From: Vitreoscilla sp.
GTDB taxonomy: Bacteria; Pseudomonadota; Gammaproteobacteria; Burkholderiales; Neisseriaceae
NCBI GenBank assembly: GCA_030150505.1
Contig: JASLFS010000016.1
Span: 1-48,710 of the forward strand
Direction of reading: 5' to 3'
DNA: 48,710 nucleotides
Shown in pieces: positions 26,208 to 35,027 of the stretch. How positions within the stretch are numbered: the stretch's first letter is position 1; each line of letters opens with the position of its first letter. The translations under genes and the position numbers were made by a program. The notes under the pieces are model-generated. The model was not told the origin of the DNA and did not search any database. It saw nothing but the letters and a program-made list of their open reading frames with translations.

Positions 26208-27607
26208 ATTCATTACAATTACTCAAAGAGCAATTCAAAACTCTGCACCAAGCCAGTCGTGAAACCACAACGGTCACATGGACAACTAGGGCTCATCGTT
26301 TAGATAAGCTAAACCGCATGCTACGTGAACACCAAGAAGCTATTTGCAAAGCCATTAATCAGGATTTTGGTCACCGCAGCACCGATGAAACATTATTATG
26401 TGAATTCTTCCCAACATTATCCGGTATAAAACACGCCAGAAAACATGGAAAAAAATGGATGGCGCAACGCAAAATAGCGACCGATTGGTGGTTTTGGCCT
26501 GCGAAAAATACCATCCAACCACAGCCACTAGGTCTTGTCGGTATTATTGCGCCATGGAATTACCCATTATTTTCAACAATGGGTCCAGTAATTGCAGCCC
26601 TGGTTTCTGGTAATCGAGTCATGGTTAAAACATCAGAATATGCACCCGCTTTTAGCCAATGGTTAGCCGAAACGGTACCACTGTACTTTAATGCTGATGA
26701 GCTTGTGATTATAGAAGGCGATTCAAGCATTGCATCTGAATTTTCTGCCTTACCATTCGATCATTTACTCTTTACTGGCTCAACGGCGGTTGGCAAAATG
26801 GTCATGAAAGCTGCCAGCCAAAACCTAACGCCTGTTACTTTAGAGCTTGGCGGGAAATCACCTGCAATTGTGTTAGAAGATGCCAACTTAGAACATGCAG
26901 TGTCTCGCATTCTCAGTGGTAAATTAATCAATGCAGGACAAACATGCATTGCACCTGACTATGTCTATTTGCCAGAAAATCATATAGATCAATTTATTGA
27001 GCTAGCCAAAAAATGGGTAAAAAAACATTATCCCAATATGGCGACCAATCCCGATTACACTCATATTATTAATGCACGAAGAAAAAAGCATTTGCAAAAT
27101 ATCATTGATGAAGCTAAATCCAAAGGAGCGAACTTCATTCCATTAAGCGACTCTATCAACCACAATCACAATACTTTATTACTACCATTCTTAGTCACTC
27201 AATTACCCAATGACACGCTTCTCATGCAAGAAGAAATTTTTGGTCCTATCTTGCCACTGCTAACCTATAGCAACATCAACAAAGCTTTAATGGATATTCG
27301 AGCCAATCCGCGTCCATTAGCCTTATATGTATTTGGCAAAAATCAACAGGATATTCAAAATGTCTTAAACAATACCGTTTCTGGTGGCGTTTCTGTGAAT
27401 GATACTTTGTATCATGTGGCTCAAGAAAAGCTGCCCTTTGGTGGTGTTGGCGCATCAGGCATGGGTGCTTATCATGGCAAAACAGGATTTGAAACATTTT
27501 CGCATCTAAAACCCATTTTTAAACAATCCAAAATCAATGGCATGTCATTACTCTTGCCACCATATGGTCGATTATTTAAAGCCTTATTGCGGTTTTTAAT
27601 GCGCTAG
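26204..27607 (+). CDS. Aldehyde dehydrogenase, coniferyl-aldehyde-dehydrogenase type
   Basis: A 467-residue NAD(P)-dependent aldehyde dehydrogenase. Catalytic Cys248 lies in NAGQTCIAPDYV, the general-base Glu in TLELGGKSPAIVLED, the cofactor loop in FTGSTAVGKMVM, and the Asn of the oxyanion hole in APWNYPLF. Its short length and the LPFGGVGASGMGAYHGKTGF end match the CalB/fatty-aldehyde group rather than 490-residue betaine aldehyde dehydrogenases. A hydrophobic, basic C-terminus (LLLPPYGRLFKALLRFLMR) suggests membrane association, as in fatty aldehyde dehydrogenases. Start overlaps the GMC stop (ATGA), implying joint function on a hydrophobic alcohol. Terminated at 27645. Confidence 0.9.
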   Translation: MNSLQLLKEQFKTLHQASRETTTVTWTTRAHRLDKLNRMLREHQEAICKAINQDFGHRSTDETLLCEFFPTLSGIKHARKHGKKWMAQRKIATDWWFWPAKNTIQPQPLGLVGIIAPWNYPLFSTMGPVIAALVSGNRVMVKTSEYAPAFSQWLAETVPLYFNADELVIIEGDSSIASEFSALPFDHLLFTGSTAVGKMVMKAASQNLTPVTLELGGKSPAIVLEDANLEHAVSRILSGKLINAGQTCIAPDYVYLPENHIDQFIELAKKWVKKHYPNMATNPDYTHIINARRKKHLQNIIDEAKSKGANFIPLSDSINHNHNTLLLPFLVTQLPNDTLLMQEEIFGPILPLLTYSNINKALMDIRANPRPLALYVFGKNQQDIQNVLNNTVSGGVSVNDTLYHVAQEKLPFGGVGASGMGAYHGKTGFETFSHLKPIFKQSKINGMSLLLPPYGRLFKALLRFLMR

Positions 27608-27644
27608 CGATTGACGATAACAACAATTTTTAAATACCATCAAA

Positions 27645-27692
27645 AAATGATAATGTAACCATCAAATATGGCTGCATTATCATTTATTTTTA
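27645..27692. terminator. Bidirectional terminator (aldehyde dehydrogenase / phnX)
   Basis: AAATGATAATG pairs with CATTATCATTT (11 bp), with an inner CCAT/ATGG extension; T-rich on the plus side and six T on the minus side. It lies between the convergent aldehyde dehydrogenase and phn operons. Confidence 0.85.
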
Positions 27693-27709
27693 TTTCGTCT
27701 CACTACCAA

Positions 27710-28492
27710 TCAAACGGGCAAATTACTTAAAAGTTTCGGCAATTCAGAGAAATTATCTATGACGAAATTAGCGCCATAACTTAAAAAACGCTCCCGTGTT
27801 TGAATGCGATATTTGTCTTTTTCATTTTCATCTAAAACAGCCCATTCCTCTTCGCTTAACCCCATTTCTGAACTACCCTCAACAACACCGATAGTTCGTA
27901 CACCAGCAGCCAATCCTTCTGCAATATCACTTTGCGTATCACCAACTTTAACCACTGCATCAACAGATGCAATACCCAATGTTTGCATGTTTTTAAACAC
28001 CATATAAGGATATGGTCGGCCAAAACCATCGACATGATCCGCACAATACCAAACATCAGGCTCATAACCATAAGCTTTTGCGCCCACGGTAACAATTTCC
28101 ATCATCTTATGGTTATATCCTGTCGTCGAACCTATTTTCATACCCATATCACGAATAGCTTGAATGGCTTCTAAAACATAAGGTTTTGGGGTTGCATGTT
28201 GGCTCAAACTGCTTAATAACTGTTTTTCAAACAAGATATAAATGTCATCAATATCACTTTGTGTAAAATCACGCTGATAATGTGCTAGAAACAATTCTCT
28301 AATTCGTGGCATATTTAGCATGGTTTCAATATGGTCACGCTTTGCCATGCCCATTGGCTCACGAATCTCCTCTAAAGTAACATCTAAATTCCATGCCTTA
28401 AATGCTTCCATAAAAGCTTTAACTGGCGCCATGCAACCAAAATCCACTGTTGTACCAGCCCAATCAAAAATAACGGCTTGAATACGTGCCAT
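27710..28492 (-). CDS. phnX: Phosphonoacetaldehyde hydrolase (phosphonatase)
   Basis: A 260-residue HAD-superfamily enzyme of normal PhnX size. The nucleophile Asp10 is in VIFDWAGTTVD and the diagnostic Schiff-base Lys51 in PMGMAKRDHI, which separates PhnX from ordinary HAD phosphatases. GSTTGYNHKMM and VKVGDTQSDIAEG carry the remaining HAD motifs. It cleaves phosphonoacetaldehyde to acetaldehyde and inorganic phosphate. It begins 2 nt after the phnW stop and uses GAGG overlapping the phnW end, so the two are translationally linked. It is last in the five-gene 2-aminoethylphosphonate operon. Confidence 0.96.
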   Translation of the reverse strand: MARIQAVIFDWAGTTVDFGCMAPVKAFMEAFKAWNLDVTLEEIREPMGMAKRDHIETMLNMPRIRELFLAHYQRDFTQSDIDDIYILFEKQLLSSLSQHATPKPYVLEAIQAIRDMGMKIGSTTGYNHKMMEIVTVGAKAYGYEPDVWYCADHVDGFGRPYPYMVFKNMQTLGIASVDAVVKVGDTQSDIAEGLAAGVRTIGVVEGSSEMGLSEEEWAVLDENEKDKYRIQTRERFLSYGANFVIDNFSELPKLLSNLPV

Positions 28493-28494
28493 GC

Positions 28495-29586
28495 CTACGC
28501 CTCTTCTTTCATATAATTTTGAATAATACGAGTCACTTCTAAAACATCTTCCATATAGATTTCACCAATATTACCCAATCGAAAAGTATCGGCATCGGTT
28601 AATTTACCAGGATAAATAGCAAATCCTCGTTCTTTAATGTAGGCATACATTTTATTAAAATCAAATCGATTCGTTGGGAACATAAATGTTGTAATAAATG
28701 GCGATTGAACTTTTTCATCAATGTATGGCAACACACCAACTTTGGCTAATTCAGTGCGCATGACGCGATTATTATCCTTATAGCGCTGAAAACGAGCCAC
28801 AACACCGCCTTCTTCTTCCAACTCTTGCAACGCTTGTTCAAATGCTAAAACAGTATGAGTAGGAGAAGTAAAGCGCCATTTTCCATCTTGTTCCATGGTT
28901 TTCCACTGCTCATACAAATCTAAACTCAAACTGCGAGCGATATTTTTACAGCTTGCTAAATGCTTACGGTTAGCAATGACAAAAGCAAAACCAGGAACCC
29001 CTTGAATGCATTTATTGGCACTACTGATTAAATAATCAATGTGCCAATCTCCCATGGGAATTTCAATCCCACCAAAGCTACTCATCGCATCCACAATCAT
29101 ATTTTTACCATGTTGGTGAACCACATTGGCCACTGCTTGAATATCATTTAACATGCCAGTTGTGGTTTCACAATGAACAATAACAACATGTTTAATATCA
29201 GTTTCTTTTTGTAGCAATGCTTCAACTGCGTTAGCATCCACCGCCTCTGAAAATGGCAATCGCATCCAAATATAATCAATCTTGGCATAATCCAAAATAG
29301 TCGCAATGCGCTCGCCGTACGCACCATTGCTAATCACCAATGTTTTTTCATCCGACCGTATAACGCTGGTTAATACCGATTCCACACCAAAACTGCCGCT
29401 ACCTTGCATTAATACTGTGGTGTAATTTTGCTCATTGACATGTGCTAGTTTTAATAAGGTTTTGCGGATATTTTGCGTAATGATTTTATAATCATCATCC
29501 CAAGTACAATGATCAACCAACATGGCTTGCTTAACCGTTTCACTGGTGGTTAATGGCCCCGGCGTTAATAATTTATAAGATAACAT
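28495..29586 (-). CDS. phnW: 2-aminoethylphosphonate-pyruvate transaminase
   Basis: 363 residues, the typical PhnW length. It is a class V PLP aminotransferase with LLTPGPLTTSETVK at the N-terminus, MQGSGSFGVESVL, the cofactor Asp166 in IVDAMSSFGG and the PLP Lys192 in ISSANKCIQGVPGF. It moves the amino group of 2-aminoethylphosphonate to pyruvate, giving phosphonoacetaldehyde and alanine. The frame is open to ATG 29613, but GAGG at about 29597 is correctly spaced only for ATG 29586 (MLSYKLLTPGP), which also matches the family N-terminus. It sits between the transporter lipoprotein and phnX. Confidence 0.96.
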   Translation of the reverse strand: MLSYKLLTPGPLTTSETVKQAMLVDHCTWDDDYKIITQNIRKTLLKLAHVNEQNYTTVLMQGSGSFGVESVLTSVIRSDEKTLVISNGAYGERIATILDYAKIDYIWMRLPFSEAVDANAVEALLQKETDIKHVVIVHCETTTGMLNDIQAVANVVHQHGKNMIVDAMSSFGGIEIPMGDWHIDYLISSANKCIQGVPGFAFVIANRKHLASCKNIARSLSLDLYEQWKTMEQDGKWRFTSPTHTVLAFEQALQELEEEGGVVARFQRYKDNNRVMRTELAKVGVLPYIDEKVQSPFITTFMFPTNRFDFNKMYAYIKERGFAIYPGKLTDADTFRLGNIGEIYMEDVLEVTRIIQNYMKEEA

Positions 29587-29612
29587 TTCCATTTTCCTCG
29601 AAACCTTTAGCA

Positions 29613-30608
29613 TTAATATTTATTATGAAAAAATGCTTTGTGTTCTTCTAATAAATCCGTTGTTAGTGGCTGCCTGAAAGATTTTGGATATGCCGATTTC
29701 TGCTCGCTATCAGTGACTTCTCCTTCATACAAAGCATTTGGATAAGATGCTTGCAATCCTTTTCTACCTTCTTTAATAATTACTTCGGCCATTTTCATAA
29801 CAACGGGATTGGTTTTATCCCCTTTATCAACAATGGCTATCGCTTCAGTTAAAGCAAAATTACCTTCAATGGGATCAATCAAATCAATTGGTAAACCTTT
29901 TGCTTTATCCAATACCGGCTGTTGTCTCAAACCAAAACCAAACACAACTTCACCCGCTCGCGATTTTTTTAATGGCGCAGAACCTGATTGTTCAACATGA
30001 GGACCTGCATTTTCAATAATGCTATTCATAACCGCTTTTCCCTCATCGCCCTGACCATATTCAGATATGATGGCTTGGGTTAATAACCATGCAGTCGAAG
30101 AGCCATTTGGATCAGAAATAGAAATAAGATCTTTGTATTCAGGCTTACCTAAATCTTTTAATGATTTTGGCTTTGCCAACCCTTTCTCCGCTAATTCTTG
30201 AGTATTAACAATAATCGTGCCTTCTTGACTCGTAATTGGCGCATAAAAATCAGGAAATTTCTGCAATGTCTTGCGCTCAAACGTCAATGGGATAAACATA
30301 TTGTTTTGTTGTTGAGCGCTATCTAAAAAATACGAACTCATGGTAACCATATCCGCTTCAATATTTTTACCCTCTGCCAACAAACGTCCACCCAATTCAG
30401 ATGTACCAAATGTTTGCAGTAAATATTGCCCATCAAAACCAGCGCCTTTAAGTGCTTCTTCCATTGCTTGTTTGGCTTCATCATCAGCATTGGTATAAAT
30501 AACCACTTGCTTTACAACCGTTTTTGAAGCGTTATCAGAACCACCACAAGCACTTAAACCCAAAATAATAGCGGTTAATAAACACCCTTTTTTTAACTTG
30601 CTTTGCAT
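29613..30608 (-). CDS. phnS: 2-aminoethylphosphonate ABC transporter, substrate-binding lipoprotein
   Basis: 331 residues. The signal peptide ends in a lipobox (LGLSACGGS, Cys at about 21), which is unusual since many homologues are free periplasmic proteins. The mature part is a type 2 periplasmic-binding fold of the iron/AEP subgroup: VVIYTNADDEAKQAMEEA, LLAEGKNIEADMVTMSSYF, ISISDPNGSSTAWLL, FGFGLRQQPVLDKAKGLPI. By context it binds 2-aminoethylphosphonate. It overlaps the permease stop by 16 nt and has AAGGAAAG upstream. It carries an uptake-like word at 29667. Confidence 0.88.
   Translation of the reverse strand: MQSKLKKGCLLTAIILGLSACGGSDNASKTVVKQVVIYTNADDEAKQAMEEALKGAGFDGQYLLQTFGTSELGGRLLAEGKNIEADMVTMSSYFLDSAQQQNNMFIPLTFERKTLQKFPDFYAPITSQEGTIIVNTQELAEKGLAKPKSLKDLGKPEYKDLISISDPNGSSTAWLLTQAIISEYGQGDEGKAVMNSIIENAGPHVEQSGSAPLKKSRAGEVVFGFGLRQQPVLDKAKGLPIDLIDPIEGNFALTEAIAIVDKGDKTNPVVMKMAEVIIKEGRKGLQASYPNALYEGEVTDSEQKSAYPKSFRQPLTTDLLEEHKAFFHNKY
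29667..29678 (+). repeat. Uptake-sequence-like word, one mismatch
   Basis: TGGCTGCCTGAA differs from AGGCTGCCTGAA only at the first base. Lies near the 3' end of the binding-protein gene. Confidence 0.45.
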
Positions 30609-32269
30609 TCTACTTTCCTTGACATCGATAAACGTTTAACTAGCGGTAATTGAATAGAAATTTTTGAAAACACCCGAACCAATGCCAACATTGCTAAATT
30701 GGTTAATAAAATTAATATGGATAAAATAAAAATCTCATCAAATTTAGCGAAGTGTTGTAACTCTTTAATTTTGGTGGTTAATACCATGGTGCGTGCACCA
30801 GTGATGAAAATAACAGCGCTGACCGTTACCATCGCATTGATAAACAAATATGAAAAAATCTGTAACAACGTATTTTTAGCATTGGGCAAAATCACTCGGA
30901 AAAAAGTTTGCAACCACGTATCGCCCATTAAACTAGCAGCATCTTCCCAATGATGATTCATCTTACTTAAAGCATCTTTTGCCATTAAATAAGGCGTTGA
31001 GAAAAAGTGAATCACATTACACAAAACAATGATTGCTAAAGTATTGTGCAAACTACTTCCTGAGAAAAATAACAAATAGGCAATACCTAAAACCATACCT
31101 GGTATGGTGTTGGTCACAATAACCAATGCTTGCAACAACCACTTACTTGTTAACTTTAGCTGTGAACGAGCCACTGTTAGTGCGCTGGTAAATGCAATAA
31201 ATGTGCCCAATATTGCCGTTAGCAATGCTACTAATAATGAGTTTTTATAAGTACTCATCATGCTTTCTGACGTTAAAACATCTTGCAAGGTAAATGCATT
31301 AAACCGCAAAATATATGGCCAATTTTCAGTTAATGGCGCAATAAACATCACCAGAAAAACACCAACGACACTCAAGACAATCCACATTGCAGCCAAACCA
31401 AAAATACTGTCTTGCCACCACGAACGTTTTAATTCCACTTGATTGTGTGCATTAGCTGTCACATTAAAACGAGATAAATATTGCAATAAAGAAATACTGA
31501 GAACAGACGGCAACAACATCATAATGGCAATTACCGCACCATTTTCAAACGATGGATTCACACCTAACATTTGTTGATACAACTGCGTTGCCACCACCTC
31601 AAAACGACCACCTACTGAAGCGGGAATGCCGTAATCTGTAAATGATAAGAAAAAGGCCTGAACCATTGCAGCAGCTAATGTGCCTAATAAGGGACGCAAT
31701 AAAGTAGTACGGAAACGACGCCATGCGCTATCCTGCATGACCATAGAAACAATGATGAATTTTTTATCTATATATTTGAATGCATTATTTAATAATAAAT
31801 AACAAATTGGCAAAGTGTATAAGGTGTAACCCATTAACAAACCTTTGAAGCCATAAATATCACTAAAGATTTGAATACCCATTAATTGCGTTAATAACCC
31901 TTGCTTGCCAAAAGTATAAATAATCACAAAACCATAAGTAATGGTTGGCAATAACATGGGCAATTGCACGCCAATATGTAAAATTTTCTTTAGCTTATTG
32001 GGCAGATGAGTCATATTAACGGCATACACAACAATAAATGCCAATATCGTTGCCAAAAATGCCGTTGCCACCGAAACCAAAAAGCTGTTCATCAATGCTG
32101 CTGTAAATTTTGGATTTTGTACAATGGCATAAAAATTATCCAAGCCAAATCCATCTTTACCCCAAAAAGCTTTTTGCAATAACATCAGCATGGGCACCAC
32201 TAAAAATGCTGACAATATCACCATGGCTATGCCATATAACCCTTTAACTTCAAGCTGTTTTTCGCGCAT
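30593..32269 (-). CDS. phnU: 2-aminoethylphosphonate ABC transporter, fused permease
   Basis: 558 residues with about 12 membrane helices in two consecutive binding-protein-dependent permease domains, each ending in an EAA-type loop (about residue 185, VMQDSAWRRFRTTLLRPLLG; about residue 445, DAASLMGDTWLQTFFRVILP). The two half-permeases are fused in one chain, as in the PhnU2/FbpB type, so one protein forms the whole membrane channel. ATG 32269 follows GGAGAG. It overlaps the upstream ATPase by 20 nt and the downstream binding protein by 16 nt, indicating tight translational coupling. Confidence 0.9.
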   Translation of the reverse strand: MREKQLEVKGLYGIAMVILSAFLVVPMLMLLQKAFWGKDGFGLDNFYAIVQNPKFTAALMNSFLVSVATAFLATILAFIVVYAVNMTHLPNKLKKILHIGVQLPMLLPTITYGFVIIYTFGKQGLLTQLMGIQIFSDIYGFKGLLMGYTLYTLPICYLLLNNAFKYIDKKFIIVSMVMQDSAWRRFRTTLLRPLLGTLAAAMVQAFFLSFTDYGIPASVGGRFEVVATQLYQQMLGVNPSFENGAVIAIMMLLPSVLSISLLQYLSRFNVTANAHNQVELKRSWWQDSIFGLAAMWIVLSVVGVFLVMFIAPLTENWPYILRFNAFTLQDVLTSESMMSTYKNSLLVALLTAILGTFIAFTSALTVARSQLKLTSKWLLQALVIVTNTIPGMVLGIAYLLFFSGSSLHNTLAIIVLCNVIHFFSTPYLMAKDALSKMNHHWEDAASLMGDTWLQTFFRVILPNAKNTLLQIFSYLFINAMVTVSAVIFITGARTMVLTTKIKELQHFAKFDEIFILSILILLTNLAMLALVRVFSKISIQLPLVKRLSMSRKVECKAS

Positions 32270-33014
32270 TATGCTCTCCGAACAGCTGATAAATATTATG
32301 GCGCTTAATGTGCAATTGATTCAAAATAAAATCTTTTACAAAATCGCAGGCTGGAGATTCAATAATTTCTTGTGGCGTACCATATTGTGCAATTTCACCT
32401 TGATTTAAAATTAAAATCTTATCTGATAATGTCATCGCTTCTTCTGGATCATGCGTAACAATTAACGTAGTCAAATGCAAGGTTTTTGCAATGGTTTTAA
32501 TGCGCTCTTTAATCGATTCTTTAATCACCCCATCTAATGCACTCAATGGCTCATCTAATAATAAAACCCGCGGATTCATGACCAAGGTGCGAGCCAATGC
32601 CACTCGCTGTTTTTGACCACCCGATAATAAATTAATGTTTTTATGAAGATGCTCAGATAATCCCAATAACGTTATCAACTCTTGCACTTGCACTGGACTG
32701 GGCTTGTTTTTTAAATTGCGGATGCCATATTCCACATTCTGTAAAGTGCTTAAATGTGGGAATAAAGCATAATCTTGAAAGACGATATTAAAACCACGCT
32801 TGTGCATCGCTACCCGTGTTAAATCCTCACCCTGATATACCAAACTACCTGAATCCGATTGCGTTAAACCGAGGATTATGTTCAATAAAGTGGTTTTTCC
32901 GCAGCCAGATGGTCCTAAAATTGAAACAATATCTCCGCTGGCAACATCAAAATTAATATTTTTTATAACGTTAATGGCACCGTAGCTTTTACTGATATTT
33001 CGTAGTGACAACAT
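32250..33014 (-). CDS. phnT: 2-aminoethylphosphonate ABC transporter, ATP-binding protein
   Basis: A 254-residue ABC ATPase. Walker A GPSGCGKTT, Q-loop in FQDYALFPHL, signature LSGGQKQRVALARTL, Walker B LLLDEPLSALD and the H-loop in IVTHDPEEAM are all present. It lacks the extra C-terminal regulatory domain of longer PotA/FbpC relatives. I start at ATG 33014 (MLSLRNISKSYG, AGGG upstream) rather than the TTG at 33038. It is first in the phn operon. A TATACT on the minus strand at 33048-33053 is a candidate -10, with no good -35, which would fit activator-dependent expression. Confidence 0.9.
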   Translation of the reverse strand: MLSLRNISKSYGAINVIKNINFDVASGDIVSILGPSGCGKTTLLNIILGLTQSDSGSLVYQGEDLTRVAMHKRGFNIVFQDYALFPHLSTLQNVEYGIRNLKNKPSPVQVQELITLLGLSEHLHKNINLLSGGQKQRVALARTLVMNPRVLLLDEPLSALDGVIKESIKERIKTIAKTLHLTTLIVTHDPEEAMTLSDKILILNQGEIAQYGTPQEIIESPACDFVKDFILNQLHIKRHNIYQLFGEHNARKTA

Positions 33015-33275
33015 GCGAATTACCCTAATCCATGACAATAGACGTAGAGTATAAAAGTTGAATATTACATGGAGATGAAAAATAATCTGTTGTTAATAGA
33101 GCTGGTACATTAGGTATTTTTTTGAAAAAAATTCATCAAATAACGTAAAACAATAATGATAAAAACATAAATAATGCTAAAATTTTAAAATGAATTTCGG
33201 GAAATCATTCTTATCTTTCATCAGTATTCCTTAGCCATTCTCACTCGAGATTCTCGAAAAGAAACAGGATAAATC

Positions 33276-34139
33276 ATGAAAAAAATAACCAATCTACTCT
33301 TTCTTTCATTAGCTTGTAGTTATATTCATGCTGCTGATTTAAATATTGAAATTTATAACCCAGGTGAAAACAGTATGTTTTCGGTCTCTTCTGAATTAAT
33401 CAGTGGCCCAACCGAAATCATTCTAATTGATGCACAATTTCAAAAAAATGATGCCCAACATTTGGTTCAGATAATCAAAGATTCTGGTAAAAAATTAACC
33501 ACTATTTACATCAGCCACTCAGATCCTGACTTTTACTTTGGCTTGGAAGCCTTACAGCAAGCATTTCCTCATGCAAAAATTGTGGCTACGCAGGCAACCG
33601 TTAACACCATCAAAAGTAATTACCAATTAAAAGCAAATTATTGGTTTCCCAAAATGGCAGAAAATGCCCCGAATAAAATTATTGTGCCTACTGCATTAAC
33701 AGAGAATCAACTGTATGTTGATGGCGAAATATTACAAATCAAAGGGGATGATATTGACCCAGAACACACTTACGTTTGGATACCACAACAGAAAACCATT
33801 GCTGGCGGTGTTAATGTTTATGGAGATAATATTCATGTTTGGATGGCTGATAATCAAACTGCTTCCTCACAAAGTAAATGGCAAAAAACCTTACAACAAA
33901 TGACTGCATTAAAGCCAACCACCGTCATTCCCGCACATTTTTTACCTGAAGCAAATTTAGATTATCAATCTATCCTTTATACAAATCAGTATATTACTAA
34001 CATGCAAAATGCCATTCAGAAAACAGAGAATGCGCAAGCAGCCATCACATTCATGAAGCAACAATATCCAAATCAAAAAGAAATTGGCTCTTTAGAAACA
34101 AGTGCAAAAGTTTTAACTGGTGAAATGCAATGGCCTTAA
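33276..34139 (+). CDS. Secreted MBL-fold protein with an altered metal motif
   Basis: 287 residues with a signal peptide (cleavage about residue 19, YIHA|AD). The fold pattern is that of metallo-beta-lactamase proteins, but the usual HxHxDH reads HSDPDF in YISHSDPDFYFGLEAL, so the second and sixth positions are Asp and Phe. The later ligands appear present (GGVNVYGDNIHVW, VIPAHFLPEA). This HxDxD(F/H)YFG form occurs in a branch of periplasmic MBL proteins of unknown role. It is divergent from phnT and convergent with hmuV; no link to either is shown. The ribosome site is AACAGGA. Confidence 0.75.
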   Translation: MKKITNLLFLSLACSYIHAADLNIEIYNPGENSMFSVSSELISGPTEIILIDAQFQKNDAQHLVQIIKDSGKKLTTIYISHSDPDFYFGLEALQQAFPHAKIVATQATVNTIKSNYQLKANYWFPKMAENAPNKIIVPTALTENQLYVDGEILQIKGDDIDPEHTYVWIPQQKTIAGGVNVYGDNIHVWMADNQTASSQSKWQKTLQQMTALKPTTVIPAHFLPEANLDYQSILYTNQYITNMQNAIQKTENAQAAITFMKQQYPNQKEIGSLETSAKVLTGEMQWP

Positions 34140-34174
34140 GCAATCAAAAGTAACCATCATTAAATCAGATAAAA

Positions 34175-34214
34175 AAATACGCTAAACCGTTATAAACATC
34201 GATTTAGCGTATTT
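34175..34214. terminator. Bidirectional terminator (MBL protein / hmuV)
   Basis: AAATACGCTAAA / TTTAGCGTATTT, 12 bp, with a 16-nt interior; seven T residues on the minus strand. Between the convergent MBL and hmu genes. Confidence 0.85.
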
Positions 34215-34256
34215 CTTATTTTACAAATACCAATAATATTGAAGCAATCTGATGAC

Positions 34257-35027
34257 TCAAGCGACTGAGAAACTATCGAATCCCCAAGCACCTGATGGCA
34301 TTTTCATTGGTGTAATATCCCATCCATAGGCTGCCTGAAGATTAGCATGGGTTAAAACATCTTCTTTACAACCTTGTTTTAACACTTTTCCTTCATGCAT
34401 CAATATAAAATAATCTGCATAATTTGCAGCCAAAGATAAATCATGTAAAACCATGATACATGATAATTTTTCTTGCTGTGGATGCTGCTTTAAAGCTTGC
34501 ATTAACTGATGTTGGTGACGAATATCCAAATGATTATTGGGCTCATCCAATAACAATATTTCTGTGTTCTGTAAAAAAGCACGTGCAATCGCTGCCCGTT
34601 GTTGTTCCCCACCTGAGAGCTGTTGAATACGTTTATTCGCCATGCTCATTAAACCAAAATGCTCAAGCCATTTTTTAGCTTCTGCATTATCTTGTTCTGA
34701 TGGACGGGTAAACCAAGAAATATGCGGATATCGTCCTAATAAAACATAATCCAATACAGTTAAACTAACTGTAAAATTTTCATGCTGTCCAACCCAAGCA
34801 ATTTTACCTTGCTTCACAACCTGATTGATTTCTTGTTGATTACAGCGCACCTGCAAACCATATTGCCCTAAAAGCCCTTTTAACAGGGTACTTTTACCAG
34901 CACCATTCGGGCCAATAATCGCACAATGAACACCCTTAGGAATCGCTAAATGTTCAATATCCAAAACACATTGATTATGAAAATTAACCTGAGCTTGCTG
35001 AAGCTCAAAAACCATTTCAGTTTTCAT
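34257..35027 (-). CDS. hmuV: Haem ABC transporter ATPase
   Basis: A 256-residue ABC ATPase of the FecE/BtuD/HmuV group. Walker A GPNGAGKST, signature LSGGEQQRAAIARA, Walker B ILLLDEPNNHLD, and the H-loop in VLHDLSLAANYAD. It powers haem import with HmuU. Its start (35027) overlaps the hmuU stop by one base. It is last in the hmuSTUV operon and ends at the 34175 terminator. An exact DNA uptake sequence lies inside it at 34328. Confidence 0.9.
   Translation of the reverse strand: MKTEMVFELQQAQVNFHNQCVLDIEHLAIPKGVHCAIIGPNGAGKSTLLKGLLGQYGLQVRCNQQEINQVVKQGKIAWVGQHENFTVSLTVLDYVLLGRYPHISWFTRPSEQDNAEAKKWLEHFGLMSMANKRIQQLSGGEQQRAAIARAFLQNTEILLLDEPNNHLDIRHQHQLMQALKQHPQQEKLSCIMVLHDLSLAANYADYFILMHEGKVLKQGCKEDVLTHANLQAAYGWDITPMKMPSGAWGFDSFSVA
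34328..34339 (+). repeat. DNA uptake sequence, exact AGGCTGCCTGAA
   Basis: Third exact copy of the 12-mer, inside hmuV. Confidence 0.8.
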
